Source: Pigmentiphaga kullae (lineage in GTDB: Bacteria > Pseudomonadota > Gammaproteobacteria > Burkholderiales > Burkholderiaceae_B). From it: 64,000 nucleotides of DNA. A program made the position numbers and the translations under genes. Positions 26,819 to 35,831 of this stretch are shown here, one piece after another (the first letter of the stretch is position 1; every line of letters begins with the position of its first letter). Location of the stretch: the NCBI RefSeq assembly GCF_004216695.1, contig NZ_SGXC01000002.1, positions 434,001 through 498,000 of the forward strand, read 5' to 3'. The notes under the pieces are model-generated. The model searched no databases. It was not told the DNA's origin and saw only the letters and a list, made by a program, of their open reading frames with translations.

Positions 26819-26839
26819 AATGGCTTGCATCAAGCCATT
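26819..26839 (+). promoter_or_regulatory. Perfect inverted repeat in the selD leader
   Basis: AATGGCTTG-CAT-CAAGCCATT is a perfect 9-bp inverted repeat with a 3-nt loop, ending 11 bases before the selD start codon. It could be an operator, a hairpin controlling selD translation, or a terminator of the upstream lipoprotein gene, though no U tract follows. Confidence 0.5.
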
Positions 26840-26850
26840 GCGAACGATCC

Positions 26851-27885
26851 ATGAGCACTCCCATACGCCTGACGCAGTACAGCCACGGGGCCGGCTGCGG
26901 CTGCAAGATATCGCCCAAGGTCCTGGACGTGATCCTGGCCGGCAGCGGCGCGCAGAATCTCGACCCGCGGTTGTGGGTGGGCAACGCCTCGCGCGACGAC
27001 GCGGCGGTCTACGCGCTGGATGACGAGCGCGGCGTCGTGTCGACCACGGATTTCTTCATGCCCATCGTCGACGATCCCTACGACTTCGGCCGCATCGCCG
27101 CCACCAACGCCATCAGCGACATCTATGCGATGGGCGGCGATCCGCTGCTGGCCATCGCCATCCTGGGATGGCCGGTCAACCTGCTGCCGCCCGAGGTGGC
27201 GCGCGAGGTGGTGCGCGGCGGCCGGGCGGCCTGCGACGCAGCGGGCATTCCGCTGGCGGGCGGGCATTCCATCGATGCGCCCGAGCCCATCTTCGGGCTG
27301 GCCGTGACCGGCGTGGTGGACAAGGCGCGGCTCAAGCGCAACGACACCGCCACGGTGGGCTGCAAGCTGTACCTGACGAAGCCGCTGGGCATCGGCATCC
27401 TGACCACGGCCGAGAAAAAAGCGAAACTGCGCCCCGAGGACGTGAACCTGGCGCGGGACTGGATGTGCACGCTGAATCGGCCCGGCAGCCGTTTCGGCCG
27501 GCTGGCCGGCGTCCGGGCCATGACCGACGTCACCGGCTTCGGCCTGCTGGGCCATCTGGTGGAGATGGCCGACGGCAGCGGCGTCAGCGCCCGCGTCGAG
27601 TTCGCCAAGGTGCCGCGCCTGCCGGGCGTGGAGCATTATCTGGCCGAAGGCTGCGTGCCCGGCGGCACGGGCCGCAATTTCGACAGCTACGGCCAGCGCA
27701 TCGCCCCGCTGGGCCAGGACCGTATCGACCTGCTGTGCGATCCGCAGACCAGCGGCGGCCTGTTGGTGGCGGTCGCCCCGGGGGCCGAGGACGAGTTCCT
27801 GGCGGCCGCCGCCGAATCCGGGCTGGCGCTCGAACCCATCGGGGAACTGGTCGAGCGGCGGGACTACGCGGTCGAAGTGGTGTGA
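26851..27885 (+). CDS. selD: Selenide, water dikinase (selenophosphate synthetase)
   Basis: Makes selenophosphate from selenide and ATP, the selenium donor for tRNA selenouridine and selenocysteine. The 344-residue protein has the glycine-rich N terminus with the active-site pair GAGCGCK; the catalytic position is Cys16, so this is the cysteine rather than the selenocysteine form. Further family segments are [41 protein letters not shown] and [10 protein letters not shown]. Its stop overlaps the selU start as TGATG, so product and user are translated together. No selA, selB or selC is present in the window. Confidence 0.97.
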   Translation: MSTPIRLTQYSHGAGCGCKISPKVLDVILAGSGAQNLDPRLWVGNASRDDAAVYALDDERGVVSTTDFFMPIVDDPYDFGRIAATNAISDIYAMGGDPLLAIAILGWPVNLLPPEVAREVVRGGRAACDAAGIPLAGGHSIDAPEPIFGLAVTGVVDKARLKRNDTATVGCKLYLTKPLGIGILTTAEKKAKLRPEDVNLARDWMCTLNRPGSRFGRLAGVRAMTDVTGFGLLGHLVEMADGSGVSARVEFAKVPRLPGVEHYLAEGCVPGGTGRNFDSYGQRIAPLGQDRIDLLCDPQTSGGLLVAVAPGAEDEFLAAAAESGLALEPIGELVERRDYAVEVV

Positions 27886-28985
27886 TGCGCGGCGACATCG
27901 ACGACTACCGCGCGCTGTTCCTGCAAGGCATGCCCTTGATGGATACCCGCGCGCCCATCGAATTCCGCAAGGGAGCCTTCCCGGGCGCGGTCAACCTGCC
28001 GCTGATGACCGACATCGAGCGGCAGAAGGTCGGCACCTGCTACAAGCAGCAGGGCCAGGAGGCCGCGATCGCGCTGGGCCATCAACTGGTCCGCGGCCAG
28101 ACCAAGGCAGAGCGGATCGAGGCTTGGGCGGCCTTCGCCCGCGCGCATCCCCAGGGCAGCCTGTACTGCTTCCGCGGCGGCCTGCGTTCGCAGATCGTCC
28201 AGCAGTGGCTGCGCGACGAAGCGGGCATCGCCTATCCGCGCGTGGTGGGCGGCTACAAGGCCATGCGCGGCTTCCTGATGGACACGCTGGAGCGGGCCGT
28301 GGCCGAGTGCGGTTTCGTGGTGCTGGGCGGCATGACGGGTACGGGCAAGACCGACGTGCTGCGGGAACTGGACCATGCCCTGGACCTGGAGGGGCATGCC
28401 CATCACCGTGGATCGAGTTTCGGCAAGCATGCCACCGGGCAGCCGCCACAGATCGGCTTCGAGAACGACCTGGCGATCGATGTCCTGAAGAAGCGGGAGG
28501 CCGGCCATGCCCGCTTCGTGCTGGAGGACGAAAGCCATGCGATAGGCAGTTGCAGCGTGCCGCTCAGCCTGTTCCAGGGCATGCAGACATATCCGGTGGT
28601 CTGGCTGGAAGACAGCCTGGAAAACCGCGTCGAACGCATCCTACGCGACTACGTGGTCGACCTGTGCGCCGAGTTCGTGGCCATCCATGGCGAAGAGGCC
28701 GGCAGGGACCTGTTCGGCCAGCGCCTGCGCCAAAGCCTGGACAACATCCACAAGCGGCTGGGGGGCGAGCGGCACCAGCGCCTCGCGGCGATCATGGATG
28801 CCGCCCTGGCCGGGCAGGCGCGCGGCGCAGGCGTCGAACCTCACCGGGCCTGGATCGAGGAACTGCTGACCGGCTACTACGATCCCATGTACGTCTACCA
28901 GCGCAAGCTGAAGGCGGCGCGCATCGTGTTCACCGGTGACCAGCGCGCGGTGCTGGATTATCTGCGGGAGCAGGCGAGGGCGTAG
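27885..28985 (+). CDS. selU: tRNA 2-selenouridine synthase (MnmH/YbbB)
   Basis: Replaces sulfur by selenium in the wobble 2-thiouridine of tRNA-Lys, -Glu and -Gln, through a geranyl-thiouridine intermediate. The 366-residue protein has an N-terminal rhodanese domain with catalytic Cys95 in [10 protein letters not shown] and a C-terminal P-loop domain with [10 protein letters not shown] (148-157). It is coupled to selD by a one-base overlap. With SelD, this forms a minimal selenium pathway for tRNA that does not need selenocysteine machinery. Confidence 0.96.
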   Translation: MRGDIDDYRALFLQGMPLMDTRAPIEFRKGAFPGAVNLPLMTDIERQKVGTCYKQQGQEAAIALGHQLVRGQTKAERIEAWAAFARAHPQGSLYCFRGGLRSQIVQQWLRDEAGIAYPRVVGGYKAMRGFLMDTLERAVAECGFVVLGGMTGTGKTDVLRELDHALDLEGHAHHRGSSFGKHATGQPPQIGFENDLAIDVLKKREAGHARFVLEDESHAIGSCSVPLSLFQGMQTYPVVWLEDSLENRVERILRDYVVDLCAEFVAIHGEEAGRDLFGQRLRQSLDNIHKRLGGERHQRLAAIMDAALAGQARGAGVEPHRAWIEELLTGYYDPMYVYQRKLKAARIVFTGDQRAVLDYLREQARA

Positions 28986-29011
28986 CGGGCACCGCCCGCA
29001 TGGGAGCTGCG

Positions 29012-29389
29012 ATGCACAAGAGCCGATTGGGAAACATCGTCATCGATTGCAGGACCGGCGATCTGCTGTCGGAAGCACGTTTCTGGAGCGCCGCGCTGGG
29101 GTGTCCTCTGCCCGGGAAGGTCGATCCCGGCGGTCGCTATATCCAGCTCGTGACCCGGCCCGGCGATGTCCAGATCATCATCCAGAAGGTCGACCACGAG
29201 GCCCGGGCCCATCTCGACATCGAGACCGATGCGATCGACGCGGAGGTGGCGCGCATGGAAGGCCTGGGTGCCGTCATCGTGTCCCGCGAGAAGGCCTGGG
29301 TGGTCATGCAGGCACCCAGCGGACACCGCTTCTGCGTGGGCAAGCCCTACCGAGGCGGGTTCGAACAGGGGGCCAACGCCTGGGATTGA
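29012..29389 (+). CDS. VOC (glyoxalase/bleomycin resistance-like) family protein
   Basis: A 125-residue protein of the vicinal oxygen chelate superfamily. The first beta-alpha-beta module begins LGNIVIDCRTGDLLSEARFW, and the second contains RAHLDIETDAIDAEVARMEG and ends PSGHRFCVGKPYRG. Such proteins are metal-dependent lyases, dioxygenases or antibiotic-binding proteins; the metal ligands here are not certain enough to choose. GGGAG stands six bases before ATG 29012, which is preferred over the in-frame ATG at 29000. It starts 26 bp after selU but shares no obvious pathway with it. Confidence 0.85.
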   Translation: MHKSRLGNIVIDCRTGDLLSEARFWSAALGCPLPGKVDPGGRYIQLVTRPGDVQIIIQKVDHEARAHLDIETDAIDAEVARMEGLGAVIVSREKAWVVMQAPSGHRFCVGKPYRGGFEQGANAWD

Positions 29390-29493
29390 CGGCATGTCCG
29401 TACCCTAGGGTTTTCACTGATCATCGGGTTGTCGATTTCCGCGTTTCCCGCTCGTCGTAGGCATGTAACCACCCTGACGAAAGGAGATTCACC

Positions 29494-29940
29494 ATGGCTA
29501 CCGGTACCGTCCGACTCCACCGTGTCCTGCGCGCCACCCCCGAGCGGGTCTATCGCGCCTTCGTCGAGGCCGACGCGCTGGCGAAGTGGCTGCCGCCGTA
29601 CGGCTTCACCTGCCAGGTCCACCACCTGGAAGCGAAGGTCGGCGGGACGTTCAAGATGTCCTTCCGGAACTTCACGACCGGCAACGCCCATTCCTTCGGC
29701 GGCGAGTACCAGGAACTGGTCCCGTTCCAGAAGATCCGCTACACCGACAAGTTCGACGATCCCAACCTGCCGGGAGAAATGGCGGTCACCGTCGTGCTCA
29801 AGCAGGTGGCCTGCGGCACCGATCTGGACGTCGTGCAGGCCGGCATTCCCGAAGTCATTCCCACCGAGATGTGCTATCTGGGCTGGCAGGAATCGCTGCT
29901 CCAGCTGGCCAAGCTGGTCGAGCCGGAAATCCCGGACTGA
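29494..29940 (+). CDS. SRPBCC (AHSA1-like) domain protein
   Basis: A 148-residue single-domain protein of the START/SRPBCC helix-grip fold. VRLHRVLRATPERVYRAFVE and ALAKWLPPYGFTCQVHHLEA are the usual start of the AHSA1 (Hsp90 activator homologue-like) family, and GWQESLLQLAKLVEPE the closing helix. Bacterial members bind hydrophobic ligands and are often controlled by ArsR regulators, but none is adjacent. AAAGGAG precedes the ATG at good spacing. It converges on the serine hydrolase gene. Confidence 0.88.
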   Translation: MATGTVRLHRVLRATPERVYRAFVEADALAKWLPPYGFTCQVHHLEAKVGGTFKMSFRNFTTGNAHSFGGEYQELVPFQKIRYTDKFDDPNLPGEMAVTVVLKQVACGTDLDVVQAGIPEVIPTEMCYLGWQESLLQLAKLVEPEIPD

Positions 29941-29945
29941 GCGGA

Positions 29946-31277
29946 TCAGCGCGATTTCATCAGGTGCAGCGCCAGTGCGTGGTACGCCGGCAGCGACGTC
30001 GGGTCGTTGGCGGCATTGCTGGCCACCGGATGCGAGGCGAAGCGCGCGATCACCATCTCCGCCTTGGGATCGATGTAGATGGCCTGCCCGTGCACGCCGC
30101 GTGCGGCGAAGGCGCCGTGCGCGTTGTGCGTGATCCACCACATGTCGCGGTAGGTCCAGCCGGCCAGCAGCGTGTAGCCGGCCTGGGCGAAGTCCGCCGG
30201 GTCGCCGCCGCGCCGGATGTCGGCCACGGCGGCGGCGGGCAGGATCCGCCGGCCGTTGAAGACGCCGTTGTTCCGGATCATTTCGCCGAAGCGGGCCAGG
30301 TCGCGCAAGCCCGTGTTCAGGCCGCCGCCCGCGAACGGCGTGCCGGTCGAGTCGACCGTCATGTAGGCATCCTGCTCGGCGCCCAGCCGGCTCCAGATGC
30401 GATCGGACAGCAACTGCGCCACGGTTTTGCCGCTGGCGCGGGCCAGCACCCAGCCCAGCGCGTCGGTGTTGGCCGTGCGATAGTGGAAGGCCGTGCCGTG
30501 CCTGCCTTCGGGCCGCACTGTCTGCAGGAACTCGTAGTAGCTGCGCGGTCCGGCGTAGTCCTTGGGCTTGGGCAGCGGGTTGCCGGCGGCCGCGTGGGCC
30601 CAGACATCGGCATTGGGGTCGGCGTAGTCCTCGCTGAAGCGGATGCCGGTCGTCATGTCCATGAGCTGGCGTACCGTGGCATCGCCGAAGGCGGATGTCG
30701 CCAGTTCGGGCACGTACTCGGCTACCTTGCGCGACGGATCCAGCGTGCCATCGGCCGCGAGCATGGCGGCCAGCGTGCCGATGAAGGACTTGGTGACCGA
30801 CATCGCGCCGTGCTGGCCCTGGGGACCGAGCACGCCGAAATAGCGTTCGTAGACGATGCGCCCTTTGTGCAGCACGACGATGCCGTCGGTGTAGTTGGCC
30901 TTCAGCGAGTCCTGCCAGGTCATGGTCCGGTTCGAGCCCAGCGGCTGGAAGACGACATCATCGATGTCGTCGCGCATGGCCCGGGGCAGCGGCGTGGGGG
31001 CGGCCAGGCCGCGCGATACGTTCACCGTGGGCATCAACTGCCGGAAGTTCGAGACGCTCCAGCGCATCGCGGGAAAGCGGAAGTACGAACCGTCGTCGAA
31101 GCGCAGGATGCGGTCCGGCGGGGGCGGCGAGCCGACCATCCAGCCGAGTTTGGCGGGGTCGCTGGCGTCGGCGTCGGGGTAGGTGGGCGCCGGCTCGGCG
31201 GCCAGCGCGGCGGTGATGGCCAACAAAGGCAGCAGGGTGGCCAGGAGGGCCGCGCGTGGCCGGGATCGTGTGTCCAT
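29946..31277 (-). CDS. Exported serine hydrolase of the class C beta-lactamase family
   Basis: A 443-residue exported protein with a signal peptide (about 1-27, cleavage near ALAAEP). The beta-lactamase-fold domain has the nucleophile motif SVTK (S160-K163) and a tyrosine motif in HYRTANTDALGW, with VHGQAIYIDPKAEM toward the C terminus. The arrangement resembles 6-aminohexanoate-dimer hydrolases, esterases and D-aminopeptidases rather than true AmpC enzymes. AAGGAG stands six bases before ATG 31277. Substrate is unknown. It follows lysS on the same strand after 50 bp but is unlikely to share its role. Confidence 0.87.
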   Translation of the reverse strand: MDTRSRPRAALLATLLPLLAITAALAAEPAPTYPDADASDPAKLGWMVGSPPPPDRILRFDDGSYFRFPAMRWSVSNFRQLMPTVNVSRGLAAPTPLPRAMRDDIDDVVFQPLGSNRTMTWQDSLKANYTDGIVVLHKGRIVYERYFGVLGPQGQHGAMSVTKSFIGTLAAMLAADGTLDPSRKVAEYVPELATSAFGDATVRQLMDMTTGIRFSEDYADPNADVWAHAAAGNPLPKPKDYAGPRSYYEFLQTVRPEGRHGTAFHYRTANTDALGWVLARASGKTVAQLLSDRIWSRLGAEQDAYMTVDSTGTPFAGGGLNTGLRDLARFGEMIRNNGVFNGRRILPAAAVADIRRGGDPADFAQAGYTLLAGWTYRDMWWITHNAHGAFAARGVHGQAIYIDPKAEMVIARFASHPVASNAANDPTSLPAYHALALHLMKSR

Positions 31278-31326
31278 GGGGCTTCTCCTTGGTCCTGCCA
31301 AAAGGTTGCGGGGACAGCGCCTGTCT

Positions 31327-32856
31327 TCAATCCTCCGGCCGCAGGTGCGGGAACAGGATCACGTCGCGGATGCTGGGGCTGTCGGTCAACAGCATCACCA
31401 GGCGATCGATCCCGATGCCGCAGCCGGCCGTCGGAGGCATGCCGTACTCCAGCGCGCGGATGTAGTCCGCGTCGTAGTACATGGCTTCCTCGTCGCCGGC
31501 GTCCTTGGCCTCGACCTGCTTGCGGAACCGTTCCGCCTGGTCCTCGGCGTCGTTCAGCTCCGAGAAGCCGTTGGCGATCTCGCGGCCGACCATGAACAGC
31601 TCGAAGCGCTCGGTGATGCCCGGGCGCGTGTCCGAGCCGCGCGCAAGCGGCGACACTTCCACCGGGTAGTCGATGATGTAGGTCGGCTGCCACAGCTTGG
31701 CTTCGGCCGTTTCCTCGAACAGCGCCAGCTGCAGCGCGCCCAGGCCGGCGCGCGCCAGCTGCGGGCCGTCCACGTGGGCGCCCAGCCGCTTGAGTTCGGC
31801 GCGCACGAAGGCTTCGTCGTTCAGTTGTCCGTCGGTGTAGCCGGGCTCGGCGTACTTGTGGATGGCCTCGGTGATGGTCAGCCGGTCGAAGGGCTGCGAC
31901 AGATCCACCTCGCGGCCCTGGTAGGTCACCTTGGCGCCGCCGGTGGCATCGATGGCCGCCTGGCGGATGAGTCGTTCGGTGAAGTCCATCAGCCAGCGGT
32001 AGTCGCCGTAGGCCGCGTAGAACTCCATCATGGTGAATTCGGGGTTGTGCCTGGGGCTGACGCCTTCGTTGCGGAAGTTGCGGTTCAGCTCGAACACGCG
32101 CTCGAAGCCGCCCACGATCAGGCGCTTCAGGTAGAGTTCGGGCGCGATGCGCAGGTACATGGGCATGTCCAGCGCATTGTGGTGGGTCGTGAAGGGCTTG
32201 GCCGCGGCGCCGCCGGGGATGGCGTGCAGCATGGGCGTCTCCACCTCCAGGAAGCCGGCCTCGGTCATCAGGCGGCGGATGGAGGCGATGGCGCGGCTGC
32301 GCGCGACGAAGGTGTTGCGGGTCGACTCGGTCATGACGAGGTCGACGTAGCGCTGGCGGTAGCGCATTTCCTGGTCGGCGATGCCGTGGAACTTGTCGGG
32401 CAGGGGGCGCAGCGATTTGGTCAGCAGCCGCACCTCGGCGGCCTGGATCGACAGCTCGCCCTTGTTGGTCTTGAAGACCTTGCCGTGCACGGCCAGGATG
32501 TCGCCGATATCCCAGTGCTTGAAGGCGTTGTAGACCTCTTCGCCCACCAGTTCCTTGCTCAGGTAGATCTGGATGCGGCCGGTCGAGTCCTGCAGGGTGG
32601 CGAAGCTGGCCTTGCCCATCACGCGCTTGAGCATCATGCGGCCGGCGACGCTGGCGGCGATGTCGGTGGCGTCCAGCGCTTCCTTCTCGGTGCCGTCGTG
32701 CGCCGCGTGCAGCGCGGCCGCGCGGTCGGCGGGCACGAAGTCGTTGGGGAAGGCCGGCCCGGCTTCGCGCAGGCGGGCGAGCTTGGCGCGCCGTTCGGCG
32801 ATGATCTGGTTTTCGTCTTGCGCGGGTTCGTTGGCGGTGGGCCGGTTGTCGGTCAT
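31327..32856 (-). CDS. lysS: Lysyl-tRNA synthetase, class II
   Basis: Charges tRNA-Lys; 509 residues. The N-terminal OB-fold anticodon domain (about 60-160) contains [19 protein letters not shown] and the class II core follows. Motif 2 reads [20 protein letters not shown], and motif 3 [13 protein letters not shown] lies near the C terminus. It lies 78 bp downstream of prfB on the same strand; recJ-prfB-lysS is also the order in E. coli, so this is an old conserved cluster. Start ATG 32856 agrees with family length. Confidence 0.97.
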   Translation of the reverse strand: MTDNRPTANEPAQDENQIIAERRAKLARLREAGPAFPNDFVPADRAAALHAAHDGTEKEALDATDIAASVAGRMMLKRVMGKASFATLQDSTGRIQIYLSKELVGEEVYNAFKHWDIGDILAVHGKVFKTNKGELSIQAAEVRLLTKSLRPLPDKFHGIADQEMRYRQRYVDLVMTESTRNTFVARSRAIASIRRLMTEAGFLEVETPMLHAIPGGAAAKPFTTHHNALDMPMYLRIAPELYLKRLIVGGFERVFELNRNFRNEGVSPRHNPEFTMMEFYAAYGDYRWLMDFTERLIRQAAIDATGGAKVTYQGREVDLSQPFDRLTITEAIHKYAEPGYTDGQLNDEAFVRAELKRLGAHVDGPQLARAGLGALQLALFEETAEAKLWQPTYIIDYPVEVSPLARGSDTRPGITERFELFMVGREIANGFSELNDAEDQAERFRKQVEAKDAGDEEAMYYDADYIRALEYGMPPTAGCGIGIDRLVMLLTDSPSIRDVILFPHLRPED

Positions 32857-32934
32857 GATGGCTGTCGGGGTCGGTAATGTCGGATGTCGTCGATGTCGGT
32901 GCGACGACCGAAGTCGCCGCGTTGCCGGTGTCGG

Positions 32935-34039
32935 TCAGACGCCCTGTTTCAGGCTGGCTTCGATGAAGGGATCGAGATCGCCGTCCAGCACTTTCTGGGT
33001 GTTGGAGATTTCTACGTTGGTGCGCAGGTCCTTGATGCGACTCTGGTCCAGCACGTACGAACGGATTTGGTGGCCCCAGCCCACGTCGGTCTTGGAGTCT
33101 TCCAGCTTCTGTTGTTCGGCCATGCGCTTGCGCATTTCCAGTTCGAACAGCTTGGACTTCAGCATCTGCATCGCCTCGGCGCGGTTGCGGTGCTGCGAAC
33201 GGTCGTTCTGGCACTGCACGACGATGCCCGTGGGGACGTGGGTCATCCGCACCGCGGAGTCGGTCTTGTTGATGTGCTGGCCGCCCGCGCCGGACGCGCG
33301 GAAGGTGTCCACGCGGATGTCGGCGGGATTGACGTCGACCTCGAAGGAGTCGTCGACTTCCGGGTACACGAACACGCTGGCGAACGAGGTGTGCCGGCCG
33401 CCGGACGAATCGAACGGGCTCTTGCGCACCAGGCGGTGCACGCCGGTCTCGGTGCGCAGGTAGCCGAAGGCGTACTCGCCCTCGATCTTGATGGTGGCGG
33501 ACTTGATGCCGGCCACTTCACCCTCGGACTCTTCCATCAGCTCGGCCTTGAAACCCTTGCGCTCGGCGTACTTCAGGTACTGCCGCAGCAGCATGGAGGC
33601 CCAGTCCTGCGCCTCGGTGCCGCCGGCGCCGGCCTGGATGTCCAGGAAGCAGTTCAGCGGGTCGGCCGGATTGGCGAACATGCGGCGGAATTCCAGTCCG
33701 CCCACTTTTTCCTCGATGCCCGAGGCGTCGCCGACGATGGATTCCAGCGTGGCGTCGTCGTTGTCGGCCGCGGCCATCTCGAACAGCTCGGCGGCGTCGC
33801 GCAGGCTCGTCCCGATCTCGTTGATGGTCAGGACGATCGTTTCCAGCGCCTTTTTCTCGCGGCCCAGGTCCTGGGCGTGCTTGGGGTCGTTCCAGACGTC
33901 GGGGTTTTCCAGCTCGGCGTTTACGACCTGCAGGCGTTCATCTTTGACATCGTAGTCAAAGATACCTCCGTAGATCCTGGGCGCGCGCAGCCAGGTCCTG
34001 CAGTTGGGCTTCGAGTTGGTTGAGGCGTTCTGCTTCCAT
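32935..34039 (-). CDS. prfB: Peptide chain release factor 2, with programmed +1 frameshift
   Basis: Recognises UGA and UAA stops. The gene is in two frames: the first runs from ATG 34039 through [20 protein letters not shown] to CTT and an in-frame TGA at codon 28 (33958-33956). The second starts with GAC (33957-33955) and runs to the TGA at 32935. The shift site is CTT-TGA-C with the Shine-Dalgarno-like GGAGG just before TAT. Together they give 367 residues. The stop-recognition tripeptide SPF is in [15 protein letters not shown] and the hydrolysis motif GGQ in [14 protein letters not shown]. Translation is autoregulated: low RF2 favours frameshifting. This is normal for the gene, not a mutation. 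Confidence 0.97.
33945..33972 (-). promoter_or_regulatory. RF2 +1 frameshift site
   Basis: On the minus strand the order is GGAGG, TAT, CTT, TGA, C. The anti-Shine-Dalgarno interaction and the slippery CTT before a poor UGA-C stop move the ribosome one base forward, the classic prfB autoregulatory device. The stop codon itself is at 33958-33956. Confidence 0.95.
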
Positions 34040-34118
34040 GCTGAATTCCAGGTGATTTTTCGCGTAACCCGCTATTTTAACGTAGGCCGGGCGCCCACCG
34101 GCGGGTCGCGCGCGGGAT

Positions 34119-35831
34119 TCAGCGCGCCGCGTCCTGGCCGTGCTCGATCACCAGTTGCACGGACACCATGCCGTTCCAGTTGTTCAGCGCCAGTCGGTAG
34201 GCCAGGTCCACGGCGGGCGGCAGGGCGTCAGCGTGGCCGAACCAGATCGCGTCGAAGCGCTGGCTGCCGCGCTCGAGCGCGAGCTTCAGGTGCTTCTCGC
34301 CCACCACCCGCTGGTTGCGGATGACGAAGGCATCGACGAATACGGGCGCCGGAAAACCGGATCCCCAGACCTGTTGGTCCAGCAGGGTGGCGACCTCGGC
34401 GTTGGCGTAGTCGGCTTCCAGCGAGCCGTCGGTTTCCAGCGCCGGTTCGAAGCGGCTGCGGCCCGTCAGTTCGCGCACGGCGGCGTCGAAGGCCGGCACG
34501 AAGGCGGCGAAATCGGCCTCGTGCAGGGTCAGGCCGGCGGCCATGGCATGGCCGCCGAATTTGCGGATCAGGCTGGGGTAGCGCTTGGAGACGAGATCCA
34601 GCGCGTCGCGCAGGTGCACGTCGGGCACGGAGCGGCCCGAGCCGCGCAGTTCGCCGTCGCCGGCCGGCGCGAAGGCCAGGGTCGGGCACCAGAAGCGGTC
34701 CTTCAGGCGCGATGCCACCAGGCCCACCACGCCCTGGTGCCACGAGGCGTCGAACACGCACAGGCTGGCGGCCGAGGCCGCGGGCAGCGCGTCCAGCGAG
34801 GCCAGGGCCTGGTCGCGCATGCCGGCCTCGATCTCGCGGCGTTCGCGGTTCATGGTGTCGAGTTCGCGCGCCAGTTTCAGGGCCTCGTCCTCGTCGTCGG
34901 TGACCAGGCAGCGTATGCCCAGGCTCATGTCGGCCAGCCGGCCGGCGGCGTTGATGCGCGGCCCCAGGGCGAAGCCCAGGTCGAAGGTGCTGGCCTCGCG
35001 GGCCTGGCGGCCGCTGACCGAGAACAGCGCGCGCAGGCCCGGCTGCATGCGCCCGGCGCGTATGCGCTTGAGGCCCTGCGCCACCAGCAGGCGGTTGTTG
35101 GCGTCCAGCCTGACCACGTCGGCCACGGTGCCCAGGGCCACGAGGTCGGTCAGGGCGTCCAGCCTGGGGCCGCTGTCGCCGCCGAAGGCGCCGCGCTGGC
35201 GCAGCTCCGCGCGCAGCGCCAGCAGCAGGTAGAAGATGACGCCGACGCCGGCCAGGTGCTTGGACGGGAAGCCGCAGCCGGGCTGGTTGGGATTGACGAT
35301 GGCCAGGGCCTCCGGCAGCACGTCGCCGGGCAGGTGGTGGTCGGTGATCACGACCTGCATGCCGGCCTCGCGCGCGGCCGCCACGCCGTCGAGGCTGGCG
35401 ATGCCGTTGTCGACGGTGATCAGGATGTCGGGCTTGCCGGCCGGATGGGCGCAGGCCAGCTCGACCACCGCCGGCGACAGGCCGTAGCCGGTCTCGAAGC
35501 GGTTGGGCACCAGGAAGTCCACCACGGCGCCCATGGCGCGCAGCCCGCGCAGGCCCACGGCGCAGGCGGTGGCGCCGTCGCAGTCGTAGTCGGCCACGAT
35601 CAGCAGCCGCTTGCGCGCGGCGATGGCATCGGCCAGCAGCGCGGCGGCGCGGCCGGCGTGGGTCAGCAGCGAGGGGGCCAGCATGGCCGGCCAGTCGGGC
35701 GCCGTTTCCTGCGGCGCGGCCACGCCGCGCGCCGCCCACAGGCGGGCCAGCAGGGGATGGATGCCGGCCTGTTCCAGGCGGCGCCGGGCAGCCGGGTCGG
35801 GCTGACGGGTCAGGATTCTTGGGGCAACCAC
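34119..35831 (-). CDS. recJ: Single-stranded-DNA-specific exonuclease RecJ
   Basis: 5'-3' exonuclease of the DHH superfamily used in recombination and mismatch repair; 570 residues. Metal and catalytic motifs in order: VADYDCDGATA, ITVDNGIASL, ITDHHLPGD, TVADVVRLDANNR, then the DHHA1 domain with GVVGLVASRLKDRF and RKFGGHAMAAGLTL. GTG 35831 is taken as start because GGAA precedes it and it gives the family length; the open frame continues far upstream but overlaps the preceding gene. The start lies 22 bp inside the end of the RpfE-type gene, so the two are coupled. prfB follows after 79 bp. Confidence 0.95.
   Translation of the reverse strand: MVAPRILTRQPDPAARRRLEQAGIHPLLARLWAARGVAAPQETAPDWPAMLAPSLLTHAGRAAALLADAIAARKRLLIVADYDCDGATACAVGLRGLRAMGAVVDFLVPNRFETGYGLSPAVVELACAHPAGKPDILITVDNGIASLDGVAAAREAGMQVVITDHHLPGDVLPEALAIVNPNQPGCGFPSKHLAGVGVIFYLLLALRAELRQRGAFGGDSGPRLDALTDLVALGTVADVVRLDANNRLLVAQGLKRIRAGRMQPGLRALFSVSGRQAREASTFDLGFALGPRINAAGRLADMSLGIRCLVTDDEDEALKLARELDTMNRERREIEAGMRDQALASLDALPAASAASLCVFDASWHQGVVGLVASRLKDRFWCPTLAFAPAGDGELRGSGRSVPDVHLRDALDLVSKRYPSLIRKFGGHAMAAGLTLHEADFAAFVPAFDAAVRELTGRSRFEPALETDGSLEADYANAEVATLLDQQVWGSGFPAPVFVDAFVIRNQRVVGEKHLKLALERGSQRFDAIWFGHADALPPAVDLAYRLALNNWNGMVSVQLVIEHGQDAAR

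Noticed and set aside
29402-29411. Palindrome ACCCTAGGGT upstream of the AHSA1-like gene
   Set aside because: Ten bases, no known regulator nearby and not associated with a visible promoter.
33956-33958. In-frame TGA near the 5' end of prfB, as if the gene were broken
   Set aside because: It is the programmed frameshift stop conserved in RF2 genes, with a CTT slippery codon and upstream GGAGG; not a pseudogene.
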